Source of the DNA: Candidatus Melainabacteria bacterium MEL.A1
GTDB lineage: Bacteria > Cyanobacteriota > Vampirovibrionia > Gastranaerophilales > Gastranaerophilaceae
Length of the DNA stretch: 64,000 nucleotides
Reading direction: 5' to 3'
Assembly: GCA_001765415.1 (NCBI GenBank)
Contig: CP017245.1
Span: 620,001 to 684,000, forward strand
The first letter of the stretch is position 1; each line of letters begins with the position of its first letter. Under the pieces are notes generated by a model, which saw only the letters and a program-made list of their open reading frames with translations, did no database searches and was not told the DNA's origin. Shown in pieces: positions 17,928-26,907 of the stretch. The translations under genes were made by a program, and so were the position numbers.

Positions 17928-19811
17928 CTATATTATTTCTTCTAATTTTTCAACTATTTTCTTGTTTTTGTCCGCAAATTCATGCCCTCTTGCAATTATA
18001 GCTAATTTCAAGATATTTGCAAGATTAATAGCATTTAGTTCCTTGTAATTGTCAGGCAATCTCAAGCTCCAGTTTGCATCACCTGATGTTCCAGGTCTGT
18101 TGTAAACATCGTAGATATTAAAGTAATCTGTGAAGAAAATTTGAATATTTTCAGCCTTAGATGCAAATAATTCAACCAATTTTGTTTGAGCCAAAAATTC
18201 TGCATCATCTGTCAAATGAACAATAATATCATCTTTGTTTTCTGCCTCTGCAAATAAATCATCTACAAGGTTTTTAGCATGCAAATATCCGATGTGACTG
18301 TGAATATTTTGGTCAGCCCACATCTTGATAGGTTCATTATCATGAGTTCCGACCATTGCCCAGCAACGTTCGTCAATATTACAACATCTGTATGGATCTT
18401 TCGGTTTGTCCGCCTCAACAAATTGAGTTAATTTCATACCCTGCAAACCAAATTCTTTCATAACTGCAGCTACAGGATTTGTAAGAGTTCCCAAGTCCTC
18501 GCAAACAATTGAATCTTTGTCCAAACCTTCTTCTTTAGCAGCTGCAATAACAATTTTTTCAATCAATCTGCCATAATCTTTGATTTGTTGCTTGTCTAAA
18601 GTTTTAACTCTTTTTTCTTTGTCAGCAGTTAATTCAGTATCTAAATCTTCCATTCTTGCAATTGCATATTTTGAAAGTTCAGGATGTTCTGGAGATGAAT
18701 ACAATCTGCCTGCCCCTTGTTCAATTTTCGGTTTTTTACCTTGTTTATAAACCCAAGGATCAATCAAGCCAACAATGTGGTCAATTCTTACACCACCCGG
18801 ATTTTCACGGAACATTTTTTTGTACAAGTTTTTCAATAATTGTCCGCCGTCATCCAATGAACCATCAGCATTATACATTCTTTCTGGATCCATTACAGGA
18901 AATCCCCAAGCTTGACCATCTTTTGAAAAATAATCTGGAGGACATCCCAAACACCAGCCTTTTAAGAATAATGATTGATAAGCCCAGCAATCACGATCTG
19001 AAAAAGCAACTTGTCTGTCGGCAATCATTTTAATTCCGTGTTTTTTAGCGAATTTACGAGTTTCTTCGTTTTGTTTAGCGATTACAAATTGAGTGAATTT
19101 ATAAAGTTCAATTACATCTGCGTATTTGTTTTCTATTTCTTTAATTCTCTCACCAAACTGCATTCTTTCTTCGTTAGATTGCGGATTAAATAAATTCTTA
19201 TCTGTTTCTGATGTCCATAATGGCCAGTAATCATTGTTATATTCAACAGAAAGAGCTTCATACAAACTATCCTTGTCTAACCAAAAATCATTTTCTCTTT
19301 TAAAATGTTCAAATTCTTTTTGTAATTTTTTGTCAGGATTAGCTTTGAAATTACCAAAAGCCTCTTGTAAAGCTTCATTTTGTCTTTTGTAAATGTATGA
19401 ATAAGCAGTTTTGTTTGTATCTTTGTTCGGATTGTTATTTACAATGTCATTGTAAGTTTCTTCTGAAAGAATATTTTTCCAAGCCTTTGTTGTCAACTCT
19501 TTTAAGTTTATAAACAACGGATTGTCAGAAAATATTGTTCCAGTGTATGGAGAAGAATCGCAAGATTTTGTCTTACCTGCAGGTCCAAGCTGAATTGCAT
19601 CAAACAGCCCTGAAACATATTCAATGAATTCTTTTCCGGCATCTGTATTTATGCTACCAAAACCGGTATTTTGTCCTTGAACAGAAGGAAAACTACCATT
19701 GTGCATAATAAATGCAAGATTTTTCTTTCCTAAAACTTTTAAAGCTTTGCGAATAGTTTTTTTCGCATCGTCTGTCAAAACATTAGATTTGTTTTCTAAA
19801 GTACAAGCCAT
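17928..19811 (-). CDS. malQ: 4-alpha-glucanotransferase (amylomaltase, GH77)
   Basis: 627 residues. GH77 signatures are visible: HNGSFP and GQNTGFGSINTDAG near the N-terminus, CLGCPPDYFSKDGQAWGFP near the centre, the nucleophile Asp in GGVRIDHIVGL (about residue 343), the acid/base Glu in VCEDLGT, and GTHDNEP. It disproportionates maltodextrins in glycogen or starch turnover. At 627 it is longer than the roughly 500-residue bacterial form, with extra sequence in the N-terminal third. Cytosolic. The GH57-type enzyme at 36.9 kb may work in the same pathway. Confidence 0.93.
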   Translation of the reverse strand: MACTLENKSNVLTDDAKKTIRKALKVLGKKNLAFIMHNGSFPSVQGQNTGFGSINTDAGKEFIEYVSGLFDAIQLGPAGKTKSCDSSPYTGTIFSDNPLFINLKELTTKAWKNILSEETYNDIVNNNPNKDTNKTAYSYIYKRQNEALQEAFGNFKANPDKKLQKEFEHFKRENDFWLDKDSLYEALSVEYNNDYWPLWTSETDKNLFNPQSNEERMQFGERIKEIENKYADVIELYKFTQFVIAKQNEETRKFAKKHGIKMIADRQVAFSDRDCWAYQSLFLKGWCLGCPPDYFSKDGQAWGFPVMDPERMYNADGSLDDGGQLLKNLYKKMFRENPGGVRIDHIVGLIDPWVYKQGKKPKIEQGAGRLYSSPEHPELSKYAIARMEDLDTELTADKEKRVKTLDKQQIKDYGRLIEKIVIAAAKEEGLDKDSIVCEDLGTLTNPVAAVMKEFGLQGMKLTQFVEADKPKDPYRCCNIDERCWAMVGTHDNEPIKMWADQNIHSHIGYLHAKNLVDDLFAEAENKDDIIVHLTDDAEFLAQTKLVELFASKAENIQIFFTDYFNIYDVYNRPGTSGDANWSLRLPDNYKELNAINLANILKLAIIARGHEFADKNKKIVEKLEEII

Positions 19812-20029
19812 TTTTACCCCTTCTTATAAAAATATTAACTATAACATATCTCTCTTTGTGTAAAAAATCGTATCATGAGGGATAAAATTTTTCAAGTTCA
19901 ACATTCCTCCCTATAGAGAGATGGCTAGGGTGAGGGTTTAATAACAAAACTCTCCTCCAAATACATGAATTTCCCTCAAACTAATACTTTAGAATTAGTT
20001 AAAATTAATTAATAATTATTGTAAAGCTA
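19812..20029. other. Intergenic space before the prepilin promoter
   Basis: No gene is seen. A CCTCCCTATAGAGAGATGG segment near 19910 is a degenerate member of the GC-rich palindrome family found elsewhere in the window. Confidence 0.4.
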
Positions 20030-20058
20030 TTGACTTTTTCTATAAAATACTTTAAAAT
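20030..20058 (+). promoter_or_regulatory. Promoter of the 20.2-kb prepilin gene
   Basis: TTGACT (20030-20035), 17-bp spacer, TAAAAT (20053-20058). This predicts a transcript with a leader of about 125 nt before the ATG at 20191, long enough for post-transcriptional control. Confidence 0.65.
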
Positions 20059-20190
20059 GTGAATACAAAAAGATTTCGAAGAATAGTTTTTATGCAGTCT
20101 ATTTTAATGGATTTAATGATATAGAGAGATAAGAGCGTAAGACAATTTGAGAAATCAGAGAGTTTTACAAACAAGAAAGGTGAAAAGATT

Positions 20191-20847
20191 ATGACAAAAA
20201 GATTCGGTTTTACACTTGCAGAAGTGTTGATCACATTAGGTATCATCGGTGTTGTAGCTGCTATGACAATGCCTACTTTGATGAACCAAACACAAGGTGC
20301 GCAATACAAAACTGCTTACAAAAAAGCATTATCAGCTTTGTCTCAAGCAGTAACATTGAACGTTGCTTTGGATGAATGGAACTTCGCTGATGCTGATAAC
20401 TCTACTTACAAAATTCAAGACATGCTTTCTAGCAGAATGAACGTTGTAAGAACTGAAACTGGTAACACTAACCTTAAAGATGCTAAAGGTAATACTTACA
20501 AAATCGGTTATAGCGCTGCTGGTAAAAAACAAGGTATTACACAAGCAACTGATATCGGAACAAACAACGTAACATTGTTCTTCAACGACGGTATTATGTT
20601 CTCATTTGACCCAACAACTCAAAAGAACTGTACAAAAGCAGAAGGCGCAACTGAAAAAGTATGTAAAGGTGTAATCGACGTTAACGGTGTAAAAGCTCCT
20701 AACAGAATTGTACAATGTGACAACTCTGATGCATCAGCAGAAAAATGTGAAATCAAAAACCCTACAGATATCTATCCTGTAGTATTCTATGATTCAACAG
20801 TTCTTCCAAACTCTATTCCAGCTAAAGCAGTATTGTATAGCAAATAG
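20191..20847 (+). CDS. Type IV prepilin-like protein
   Basis: 218 residues. A short basic leader (MTKRFG) is followed by the class III prepilin signature FTLAEVLITLGIIGVVAAMT: processing after G, methylated F+1, E+5. The globular part has the D-V-NG-K-PN motif (IDVNGVKAPN) shared by the other two prepilins here, and two cysteine pairs. AAAGGTGA is the ribosome site. It uses a consistent, preferred-looking codon set (GCT, GTA, AAC) more regular than its neighbours, which suggests strong expression. It could be a major pilin or a pseudopilin. It has its own promoter and terminator. Confidence 0.92.
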   Translation: MTKRFGFTLAEVLITLGIIGVVAAMTMPTLMNQTQGAQYKTAYKKALSALSQAVTLNVALDEWNFADADNSTYKIQDMLSSRMNVVRTETGNTNLKDAKGNTYKIGYSAAGKKQGITQATDIGTNNVTLFFNDGIMFSFDPTTQKNCTKAEGATEKVCKGVIDVNGVKAPNRIVQCDNSDASAEKCEIKNPTDIYPVVFYDSTVLPNSIPAKAVLYSK

Positions 20848-20870
20848 TAACAAGTTAGGATAAAAAGATT

Positions 20871-20909
20871 AACGAGCGACTTTGAATATTCAAGGTCGCT
20901 CGTTTTTAT
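20871..20909 (+). terminator. Terminator of the prepilin gene
   Basis: Stem AACGAGCGAC/GTCGCTCGTT extended by an inner TTGAATATTCAA palindrome, then TTTTTATAT. Confidence 0.85.
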
Positions 20910-20915
20910 ATCTAT

Positions 20916-20936
20916 CCTCTCTCCTAGGGAGAGAGG
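20916..20936. repeat. GC-rich palindrome
   Basis: A perfect inverted repeat, CCTCTCTCC-tag-GGAGAGAGG. One of several intergenic palindromes with CCTCC/CTTCC-type arms in this window. Confidence 0.6.
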
Positions 20937-21111
20937 ACACCACAACTATAACAATTGTAAACAAATCTTAACAATTTCTGTCAAATTAAGCAATTTTTTG
21001 GGAAAGAAATACTTAGTATATACATAAGGAATATCAATAAGGAATAGTTTAAAAGTTTTTTAAAACTCTTTCTCACACACAATAGGAATTAATATCACAG
21101 GGAGGACACCA

Positions 21112-21351
21112 ATGGCAATAGGTGCTGAGGACTATATCGACCAACTTTTGGTCAAAAAATATGCAGAAGAAAAAGTTGACAACCATGATGGCATGGAATC
21201 TATGGTTGATCCTGAAAAAATGATGGGCGCAATGAATGATTACGCCAGCATGTACCGCAATATGATGAACCTTAAACAAAGGTTAAACATTGCGTGCTAT
21301 GCAATTAATGCGAGAACCGCAAGATACAACAAAACTTCCCAGTATCAATAA
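21112..21351 (+). CDS. Small hypothetical protein (79 aa)
   Basis: A strong ribosome site (GGGAGGAC) precedes the ATG. The protein is acidic, Met-rich and helical (MESMVDPEKMMGAMNDYASM, then NMMNLKQRLNIACYAINART). No membrane segment or known domain. It ends 58 bp before maf, and a TATAAT at 21379 suggests maf has its own promoter. Function unknown. Confidence 0.7.
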   Translation: MAIGAEDYIDQLLVKKYAEEKVDNHDGMESMVDPEKMMGAMNDYASMYRNMMNLKQRLNIACYAINARTARYNKTSQYQ

Positions 21352-21409
21352 AAAGTTTCTGTTCTTATTTTTTTCCTGTATAATTGCAGGTAAAGAAAGT
21401 GAGAACAAA

Positions 21410-21970
21410 ATGGTGGGAAAAATTATCCTTGCTTCTTCTTCTCCAAGGAGAGCGGATATTCTGAAAAAACATAATATTGAATTTAAAATCATTCCGTCAC
21501 CGTATGTGGAAGACCACTCGACGACGGATTTTTCTTATGATTTTATAGAGAATTTGGCGTATAACAAAGCAAAAGCGGTTGTTCCTTTAGTGAATGAACA
21601 GTCTTTAATAGTCGGAGCAGATACAATAGTAGTACTTGATGGAAAAATTCTCGGCAAACCGAACGGGTATGATGGGGCTTTTGAAATGCTAAAAAATTTG
21701 TCCGGCAAAACTCATCACGTTGTAACTGCAATTGTAGTAATGGATTCTGACACCCAAAACTACAAAAAACAATCCACAACAAGCGAAGTTACATTTGAAA
21801 ACTTAACCGACGAACAAATAAAATATTATATAGACAATTTCAAACCGTTTGATAAAGCAGGTTCATACGGAATACAAGAAATGCCAAAAGGATATATCAA
21901 ATCTTACACCGGCGATCTTGAAAATATTATCGGAATTAGCTCAAAAACATTGCTTGAGATGATTAGTTAA
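21410..21970 (+). CDS. maf: Maf-family nucleotide pyrophosphatase
   Basis: The start at 21410 (MVGKIILASSSPRR) gives the standard 186 residues; the upstream in-frame extension overlaps the preceding gene and has no family homology. Motifs are SSSPRRADIL, VGADTIVVLDGKILGKP and KAGSYGIQE. Maf proteins hydrolyse non-canonical or pyrimidine NTPs (dTTP/UTP or m7GTP types). Cytosolic. TATAAT at 21379-21384 may be its -10 box. Confidence 0.93.
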   Translation: MVGKIILASSSPRRADILKKHNIEFKIIPSPYVEDHSTTDFSYDFIENLAYNKAKAVVPLVNEQSLIVGADTIVVLDGKILGKPNGYDGAFEMLKNLSGKTHHVVTAIVVMDSDTQNYKKQSTTSEVTFENLTDEQIKYYIDNFKPFDKAGSYGIQEMPKGYIKSYTGDLENIIGISSKTLLEMIS

Positions 21971-21985
21971 AACAATACTTCAATT

Positions 21986-22008
21986 CTTCCCTATTTGTCA
22001 TAGGGAAG
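21986..22008. repeat. GC-rich palindrome after maf
   Basis: A perfect inverted repeat, CTTCCCTAT-ttgtc-ATAGGGAAG. Confidence 0.6.
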
Positions 22009-22074
22009 ATGTCCAAAGGACAGATGGGTGAAAGCTTATAACCTATTCCCTTTCGGGAAAGCACCCATCCTTTT

Positions 22075-22121
22075 ACCTCTCACAAAACGTGACATTTAGT
22101 CACCTTTTGTTCGGCACAGTC
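22075..22121 (+). repeat. 47-bp dispersed repeat, copy 1
   Basis: Matches 36758-36804 with one mismatch. It contains a GTGAC-attta-GTCAC inverted repeat. Intergenic, between convergent genes. Confidence 0.85.
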
Positions 22122-22151
22122 CTCTAGGGAAGGCGTCTTCTTCACTATTTT

Positions 22152-23423
22152 CTACAAATTAGCTCCACAGCATTTTTTGAACTTTTTACCGCTTCCGCAA
22201 GGACAAGGATCATTTCTGCCAATCTTACTCAAATCAATTCCTTCCAATGACGGTTTTTCGATATCTTCTTCTATAATACCTAATGTCTTTGAAAACGCTT
22301 TTGATTTATACAAAACAGTAGTTGAAGAAAAGATTTTATTTTCCAAATATCTTGATTTGTAATGTTGCAAAAGCTCATCCAATGTATAATTTGCGTTAAG
22401 CAATTTATTTACAACATCCATAAAGTTTTCATGACATTCTGCAACCCTTTTGATAATATTTGCAGAGAATTTATCATTTTGTAAGAAAAATTCCACGCAA
22501 GCCTTTGCGTTTTCGACACTTTCAAAGTTTTCGAAAACCTTGTTGAATGTTTCAAAAAACGGCACTGCATATAAGCCCAATTCTTTATCAAAAATAATAC
22601 CTACGTCATAAGTTTCTTTGTGCGAAGAAAATCCACCCAAAGAGTTTTCCAAGAAATTGTCATACGAGTTATTAAACTCGGAAACATCAAAGAATTTATA
22701 CGTTTCAGGTAACTGTATTTTATCTTGAATATCTATTTTTTCGCCACCTTCTGCAAAATCATTAAATGCACCTATTAGATCATCTGCAAATTTGTTTGTT
22801 GTAACAACTTCATCTTTTCCAAAAAACTTAATAAACTTGTCATAAATTTCTTTTACATTTTTTTCAATTTCTTTTTGTTTTTCAGGATTGTCAAAATATA
22901 CCAACTCAGGGTTTTGTATAATTTTTGCAACCGAATATCTTAAAGCATCATCTTTTCTTGATGACGGCAAAACACCTGAAATTTCTAGCAAATAATACGC
23001 TTTTTCAAACTTAAAAATTCGAGCAACAACATATTGCCCAGCCCCAATACCTCTGAAGCTTGTCATTTTTACAAGAGAAACAACACTGTAATTTTTTTCA
23101 TTAATAATATTGTTTAGATCAAAACCGTTCTGCAAAACTCTTTTTACTTCAAAAATTGAAGACATCGAAGTCATCAACGCTTTTACAATTTTTTTAGTAG
23201 ATGCGGGAACTTTTTTAGTATTTTCCAAATACAAAGTCAAAATACTCTTATTATCTAAATTCCTTTCAAATATATAATTAAAGCACGCAGACTGCAAATT
23301 CATACCATTGACAGTCCTAATATATTCTTCAAAATCCGGTTTTACAAACTCATCATTTTGAATAAATTCCGCCAACTCTTTTATTACGTCGTTAATTTCT
23401 TTTAAGTCTTCTAAAATAAGCAT
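22152..23423 (-). CDS. SEC-C motif protein of unknown function
   Basis: 423 residues ending in a SEC-C zinc motif ([18 protein letters not shown]), the metal-binding tail also found on SecA. The remaining 400 residues are alpha-helical with no recognised domain and no membrane segment. SEC-C tails usually mediate binding to proteins or nucleic acid. It is a single gene with no clear operon partner. Confidence 0.85.
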   Translation of the reverse strand: MLILEDLKEINDVIKELAEFIQNDEFVKPDFEEYIRTVNGMNLQSACFNYIFERNLDNKSILTLYLENTKKVPASTKKIVKALMTSMSSIFEVKRVLQNGFDLNNIINEKNYSVVSLVKMTSFRGIGAGQYVVARIFKFEKAYYLLEISGVLPSSRKDDALRYSVAKIIQNPELVYFDNPEKQKEIEKNVKEIYDKFIKFFGKDEVVTTNKFADDLIGAFNDFAEGGEKIDIQDKIQLPETYKFFDVSEFNNSYDNFLENSLGGFSSHKETYDVGIIFDKELGLYAVPFFETFNKVFENFESVENAKACVEFFLQNDKFSANIIKRVAECHENFMDVVNKLLNANYTLDELLQHYKSRYLENKIFSSTTVLYKSKAFSKTLGIIEEDIEKPSLEGIDLSKIGRNDPCPCGSGKKFKKCCGANL

Positions 23424-23499
23424 ATTTCTCTCCCTCTTATATAAAAAGAGAATACCTTAAAAGAATTAAAAACTCAATACTATAACAGGTTAATATTCA

Positions 23500-24624
23500 T
23501 TACGGAGTATGAATAAGTGTTGTTTCTTGATTAAATTTGCATTCTGGACACATTGATTTAGCTTTTGCTTTATCTGCTTTCGCCCCAACACCATCACCTA
23601 ATGCTGCTCTTGCAACACCTCTGTTGTAATATGCGTAAGCTGGTGAGAAAAATACGTCTTTGTTTTGCCTATACGCATTTACCAAATTATTTAATTCTGC
23701 GTATGCAGTCTTGTAATCCTTATTTTTCAATTGATAAACAGCTTTTTCATATCTTAACAAATATTTAGCAGCCTCAATATTTTCTTCATTCATTGCGCTA
23801 TCAAATTCACCAAGCATTTTTTTGTAAGGCATATAATATGTTTTTACGCCAACTATGTCACTTGAATAGGTATCTGACAGAGAATATTCATTCGCTAATT
23901 TGTAATCTGCAACTGCTGCTTCATATTGACCTAATTTCAATTTTGCATAAGCTCTTTGCGGATAAACATTTGATGCAATCGGAACTATCTTCAAATAAAT
24001 ATTAGAAAGACGAATAACTGAATTATATTTTTCAGAACGATTCAAATTTTGAATAGTTAATGGAGTTAAAACATAACCTAGAAAAATAATCGCCAATAGC
24101 AAAACAACATAAATACTTTTTTTAGGAGTTTTCAAATATGTTTGAAAAGCCTGTTCATCAATATTTTTCAAAGTTGGTTTAAACACAGTTTTTTTAGCTT
24201 CACCAATTGTTTTAAAAATTTCATTTTCATATAATTTATTAACTACGATATATGACAAATACAAGGCAAGTAAAGGAATTATGGATAATGCCAAAACAGA
24301 AATAATAAACTGCTGCTTCATAAATTGAAGAAAGAATGGGAAAATTACCAAATAGATATATAATAAGATTTCCACTCCGACAACACAATTCATAATCGTA
24401 GTATATTTACGATAAATTTTACCTGCTGATTGAATATCTTCAGCAGAAAGTTTGTCTTTGTAAAAATAGCCGATATTCCGCATAATTCCGGCTAAAATTG
24501 TATTATTTCCAACATTGTACCAATTACAATATTGAGAATTAATAAATACACTTTTTCTAAAAATGTCAATGTTTACAGTTTTTTTTACTGTTTTAAAAAT
24601 TTCCATAATATCCATAATATTCAT
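23500..24624 (-). CDS. Membrane protein with C-terminal TPR-like repeats
   Basis: 374 residues. There are hydrophobic helices near 75-95, 100-120 and 172-192. From about 205 come TPR-like helices (YPQRAYAKLKLGQYEAAVADYKLANEYS; YAYYNRGVARAALGDGVGA). A CPEC pair lies near the C-terminus. The repeats probably face the periplasm or cytosol as a protein-binding platform. The start is uncertain (three Met in the first seven residues, no ribosome site). Confidence 0.8.
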   Translation of the reverse strand: MNIMDIMEIFKTVKKTVNIDIFRKSVFINSQYCNWYNVGNNTILAGIMRNIGYFYKDKLSAEDIQSAGKIYRKYTTIMNCVVGVEILLYIYLVIFPFFLQFMKQQFIISVLALSIIPLLALYLSYIVVNKLYENEIFKTIGEAKKTVFKPTLKNIDEQAFQTYLKTPKKSIYVVLLLAIIFLGYVLTPLTIQNLNRSEKYNSVIRLSNIYLKIVPIASNVYPQRAYAKLKLGQYEAAVADYKLANEYSLSDTYSSDIVGVKTYYMPYKKMLGEFDSAMNEENIEAAKYLLRYEKAVYQLKNKDYKTAYAELNNLVNAYRQNKDVFFSPAYAYYNRGVARAALGDGVGAKADKAKAKSMCPECKFNQETTLIHTP

Positions 24625-24710
24625 TTTAACATTTTTCTATAAATTTTGCAATTGTAATTTACAAAAAATTTTCAAGAGTTATAATTTATTTGCAAAACAA
24701 ATAAAAAACT

Positions 24711-24795
24711 TCGGGATGTAGCACTCTGCCGAACAAATCGATTGAGTATCGATTTGTGAGAGGGGTAGCGCACCTGAGCAAAACGAATGTTTTGC
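24711..24795 (+). repeat. Broken tRNA-Pro partial copy with two palindromes
   Basis: TCGGGATGTAGC (24711-24722) and GGTAGCGCACC (24764-24774) repeat the 5' end and D-arm of the tRNA-Pro gene that follows. They are split by 41 bp holding a perfect 10-bp inverted repeat ACAAATCGAT-tgagt-ATCGATTTGT (24733-24757). A second palindrome, GCAAAAC-gaat-GTTTTGC, follows at 24778-24795. Not a functional tRNA. Confidence 0.75.
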
Positions 24796-24811
24796 GATTA
24801 CAAGTAAATGT

Positions 24812-24888
24812 CGGGATGTAGCGCAGTCTGGTAGCGCACCGTGTTCGGGTCGCGGGGGTCGCAAGTTCAAATCTTGTCATCCCGACCA
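24812..24888 (+). tRNA. tRNA-Pro(CGG)
   Basis: A 77-nt cloverleaf beginning CGGGATGTAGCGCAGTCTGG, with anticodon loop TTCGGGT (CGG), T loop TTCAAAT and encoded CCA. The terminator follows directly. Confidence 0.95.
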
Positions 24889-24891
24889 TTT

Positions 24892-24919
24892 AAAAAGCCC
24901 TTGTTATAAGGGCTTTTTT
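24892..24919 (+). terminator. Terminator of the tRNA-Pro gene
   Basis: AAAAAGCCC/GGGCTTTTT stem with a TTGTTATAA loop and a T run. Confidence 0.8.
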
Positions 24920-25043
24920 GATTTTTGAGCTATTCTTTTGCAATATACAAGCATGGTTTTAACGCAAAATTTGGTAAACTCGGCGAGGTAAAATTGGGAT
25001 ATGTGGTGAGAGGTAATTATAAGTTTTCAAACACACAAATTAG

Positions 25044-25205
25044 AATTATTTAGATAAAGCTAAAGAAACTTGTAAATACACTCTTCCATCATTAATTGCA
25101 GATATTGATACAAAGAAAAATAATAAAAAGAGTGTTAAGTTGATTTATACTCCAAACCAATCAATTGGAGCTGATACTAAAAGAAAGTTTAAAGTTTTCC
25201 GATAA
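25044..25205 (+). pseudogene. Possible gene remnant (53 codons, no start)
   Basis: An open stretch between stops with protein-like composition (LDKAKETCKYTLPSL; KKSVKLIYTPNQSIGAD) but no start codon or ribosome site. The rest of 24920-25231 holds nothing recognisable. Confidence 0.3.
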
Positions 25206-25231
25206 AATCAAACAACACATAAACCCTATTC

Positions 25232-26172
25232 TTAGCATCAAATGTAACAAATTATAACAAAATCTACAAAATTCTATTTAAACTCCGATAATTTTATGTT
25301 ACCTTGAAACGCAAGATAGTGGGATTAATGAGTTATAAGGAGGGGTTATGAAAGTACTTGTCACAGGTGCTAACGGTTATATTGGAAGAAATGTTGTTCA
25401 ATTATTAGCAAGTATTCCAAATATTGAAGTTATTGCATCTGATATTAGTAATTCAAATCTCCCAAAATCTATTAATTTTATTAATTTGGATATTTTAAAA
25501 GAAGCTAACAATCCAAACTTATTTGAAATACTAGGTTCTCCTGATAAAATAATTCATCTTGCTTGGAAAGATGGGTTTAATCATTTTGCAGAAAGCCATA
25601 TTCAAGAACTTAGCTATCATTTTAATTTTCTTAAAAATATGATTAATTCTGGTGTTAAATCTATTTCTGTTATGGGAACGGCTCACGAAATTGGTTATTA
25701 CGAAGGAGAAGTTAATGACGAAACTCCTTGCAACCCGCTTTCTTACTACGGAATGGCGAAAAATATGCTTAGGCAATTATTATTTACATATACTAAAGAT
25801 AAAAATATTAGTCTAAAGTGGTTGCGAGCATTTTATATCACCGGAGATGATAAATTTAACAACTCAGTATTAACTAAAATTCTTGAAGCTGCTCAAAAAG
25901 GAGAAAAAGTATTTCCGTTTACAGATGGCACAAATCAGTTTGATTTTATAGAGTTAAACGAATTATCTAAAATGGTCGTCCAAGCAAGTATTCAAGATAA
26001 AGTTAGTGGAATAATAAATTTATGTTCCGGAGAACCGAAACCAATAAAAGATGTTGTTGAAAGTTTTATTGCAGATAACGGATTAGATATAAAGTTAGAC
26101 TATGGCGCATTTCCTTCCAGACGATATGATTCGCCTGTTATTTTTGGAAATACAGAAAAGATTAAATTGATT
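25232..26172 (+). repeat. 941-bp duplicated segment, copy 1 (SDR gene)
   Basis: Aligns without gaps to 58662-59602 with seven differences by eye. It includes 116 bp of upstream sequence and all but the last few codons of the SDR gene. Confidence 0.95.
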
Positions 26173-26199
26173 ATGAATACTGGTGCAATAATTGAATAA
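25348..26199 (+). CDS. NAD-dependent epimerase/dehydratase (extended SDR), copy 1
   Basis: 283 residues. The Rossmann motif VTGANGYIGRNV (TGxxGxxG) is followed by DIL near 50, KIIHLAWKDG, and the active-site Tyr/Lys as SYYGMAKNML (YxxxK near 134). A C-terminal substrate domain follows. The family modifies nucleotide sugars; the substrate cannot be read. AAGGAGGGG is the ribosome site. The last eight residues differ from copy 2 because the duplication ends at 26172. Copy 2's ending (LILDLNKDNKIR) looks the more natural one, so this copy may be 3'-altered though still open. Confidence 0.9.
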   Translation: MKVLVTGANGYIGRNVVQLLASIPNIEVIASDISNSNLPKSINFINLDILKEANNPNLFEILGSPDKIIHLAWKDGFNHFAESHIQELSYHFNFLKNMINSGVKSISVMGTAHEIGYYEGEVNDETPCNPLSYYGMAKNMLRQLLFTYTKDKNISLKWLRAFYITGDDKFNNSVLTKILEAAQKGEKVFPFTDGTNQFDFIELNELSKMVVQASIQDKVSGIINLCSGEPKPIKDVVESFIADNGLDIKLDYGAFPSRRYDSPVIFGNTEKIKLIMNTGAIIE

Positions 26200-26267
26200 A
26201 TTATGAATGGAAGTGTTAAGTAAAAATATTTCTCTCTGTCGAAAATATTAAGAACGTAAATCTTTTT

Positions 26268-26296
26268 TTGTGCAAATTCCTAATTTATGCTAACAT
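26268..26296 (+). promoter_or_regulatory. Promoter of the lptC operon
   Basis: TTGTGC (26268-26273), 17 bp, TAACAT (26291-26296) with TG-c extension. It overlaps the upstream in-frame ATG at 26287, which is why the start of lptC is placed at 26305. Confidence 0.55.
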
Positions 26297-26304
26297 TAAT
26301 ATAT

Positions 26305-26907
26305 ATGGACTTGTTGGAAAAAATTAAAAATTTAAGTAAGAAACAGAAGGCTTATGTTGGTGCATTTTGTGCAATTGTAGCTCTTTTAGCGTGGGCTTTT
26401 ATTTCTGCCGGAGTTATCACGCACAACTTTAACAGAAGCCAGCTTCAAACTGATCAGGATAGGCAGGAAGCTTCTATTGATGGCATTATTCTTACTGAAA
26501 CTAAAAATGAAAAGAAATATTGGGAAATTTATGGTGAAACCGGTAATTATGATAGTAAAAACGGGGTTGCCATGCTTGATAATGTTATAGGTAATTTCTA
26601 TGATGATGAAAATCAGGTTTCTATGAGTTTTGAGTCATCTAAAGGCACTTATAATGAAAAAAAAGAGCAAATTATTCTTTACGAAGATACATTTATTGTT
26701 CTAAAAGATTTAACTACATTAAGGGCTAACAGGCTTATTTGGTCTGGAAAAGATATTCCGACTATCGCAGAAGGGAATGTTCGTATTACAAGAAAAAATG
26801 AATTATTATCAACCGCAGAGAAAGTTGAGATTAGCCCTGATTACGAAACTTTTAAAATTATTGGAAATGCTGTATCAAAAGTTTACAGTGATAAGGAGAT
26901 TAAGTGA
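26305..26907 (+). CDS. lptC: LptC-like LPS export protein
   Basis: 200 residues. An N-terminal membrane anchor (QKAYVGAFCAIVALLAWAFISAG) is followed by an OstA/LptC-type beta-jellyroll: repeated strands SIDGIILTETKNEKKYWEIYGE, GVAMLDNVIGNFY, FESSKGTYNEKKEQIILYED and EGNVRITRKNELLSTAEKVEISPD. It bridges the inner-membrane LptBFG exporter to LptA in the periplasm. It overlaps lptA by 4 bp (GTGA), so translation is coupled. LptC/YrbK assignment rests on the fold pattern and the lptA neighbour. Confidence 0.85.
   Translation: MDLLEKIKNLSKKQKAYVGAFCAIVALLAWAFISAGVITHNFNRSQLQTDQDRQEASIDGIILTETKNEKKYWEIYGETGNYDSKNGVAMLDNVIGNFYDDENQVSMSFESSKGTYNEKKEQIILYEDTFIVLKDLTTLRANRLIWSGKDIPTIAEGNVRITRKNELLSTAEKVEISPDYETFKIIGNAVSKVYSDKEIK

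Noticed and set aside
21290..21409. Longer N-terminus for Maf
   Set aside because: It overlaps the preceding 79-residue gene and adds no family-like sequence; MVGKIILASSSPRR is the normal start.
24679..24889. Minus-strand frames across tRNA-Pro
   Set aside because: They run through a functional tRNA gene and its fragment; the composition is not protein-like.
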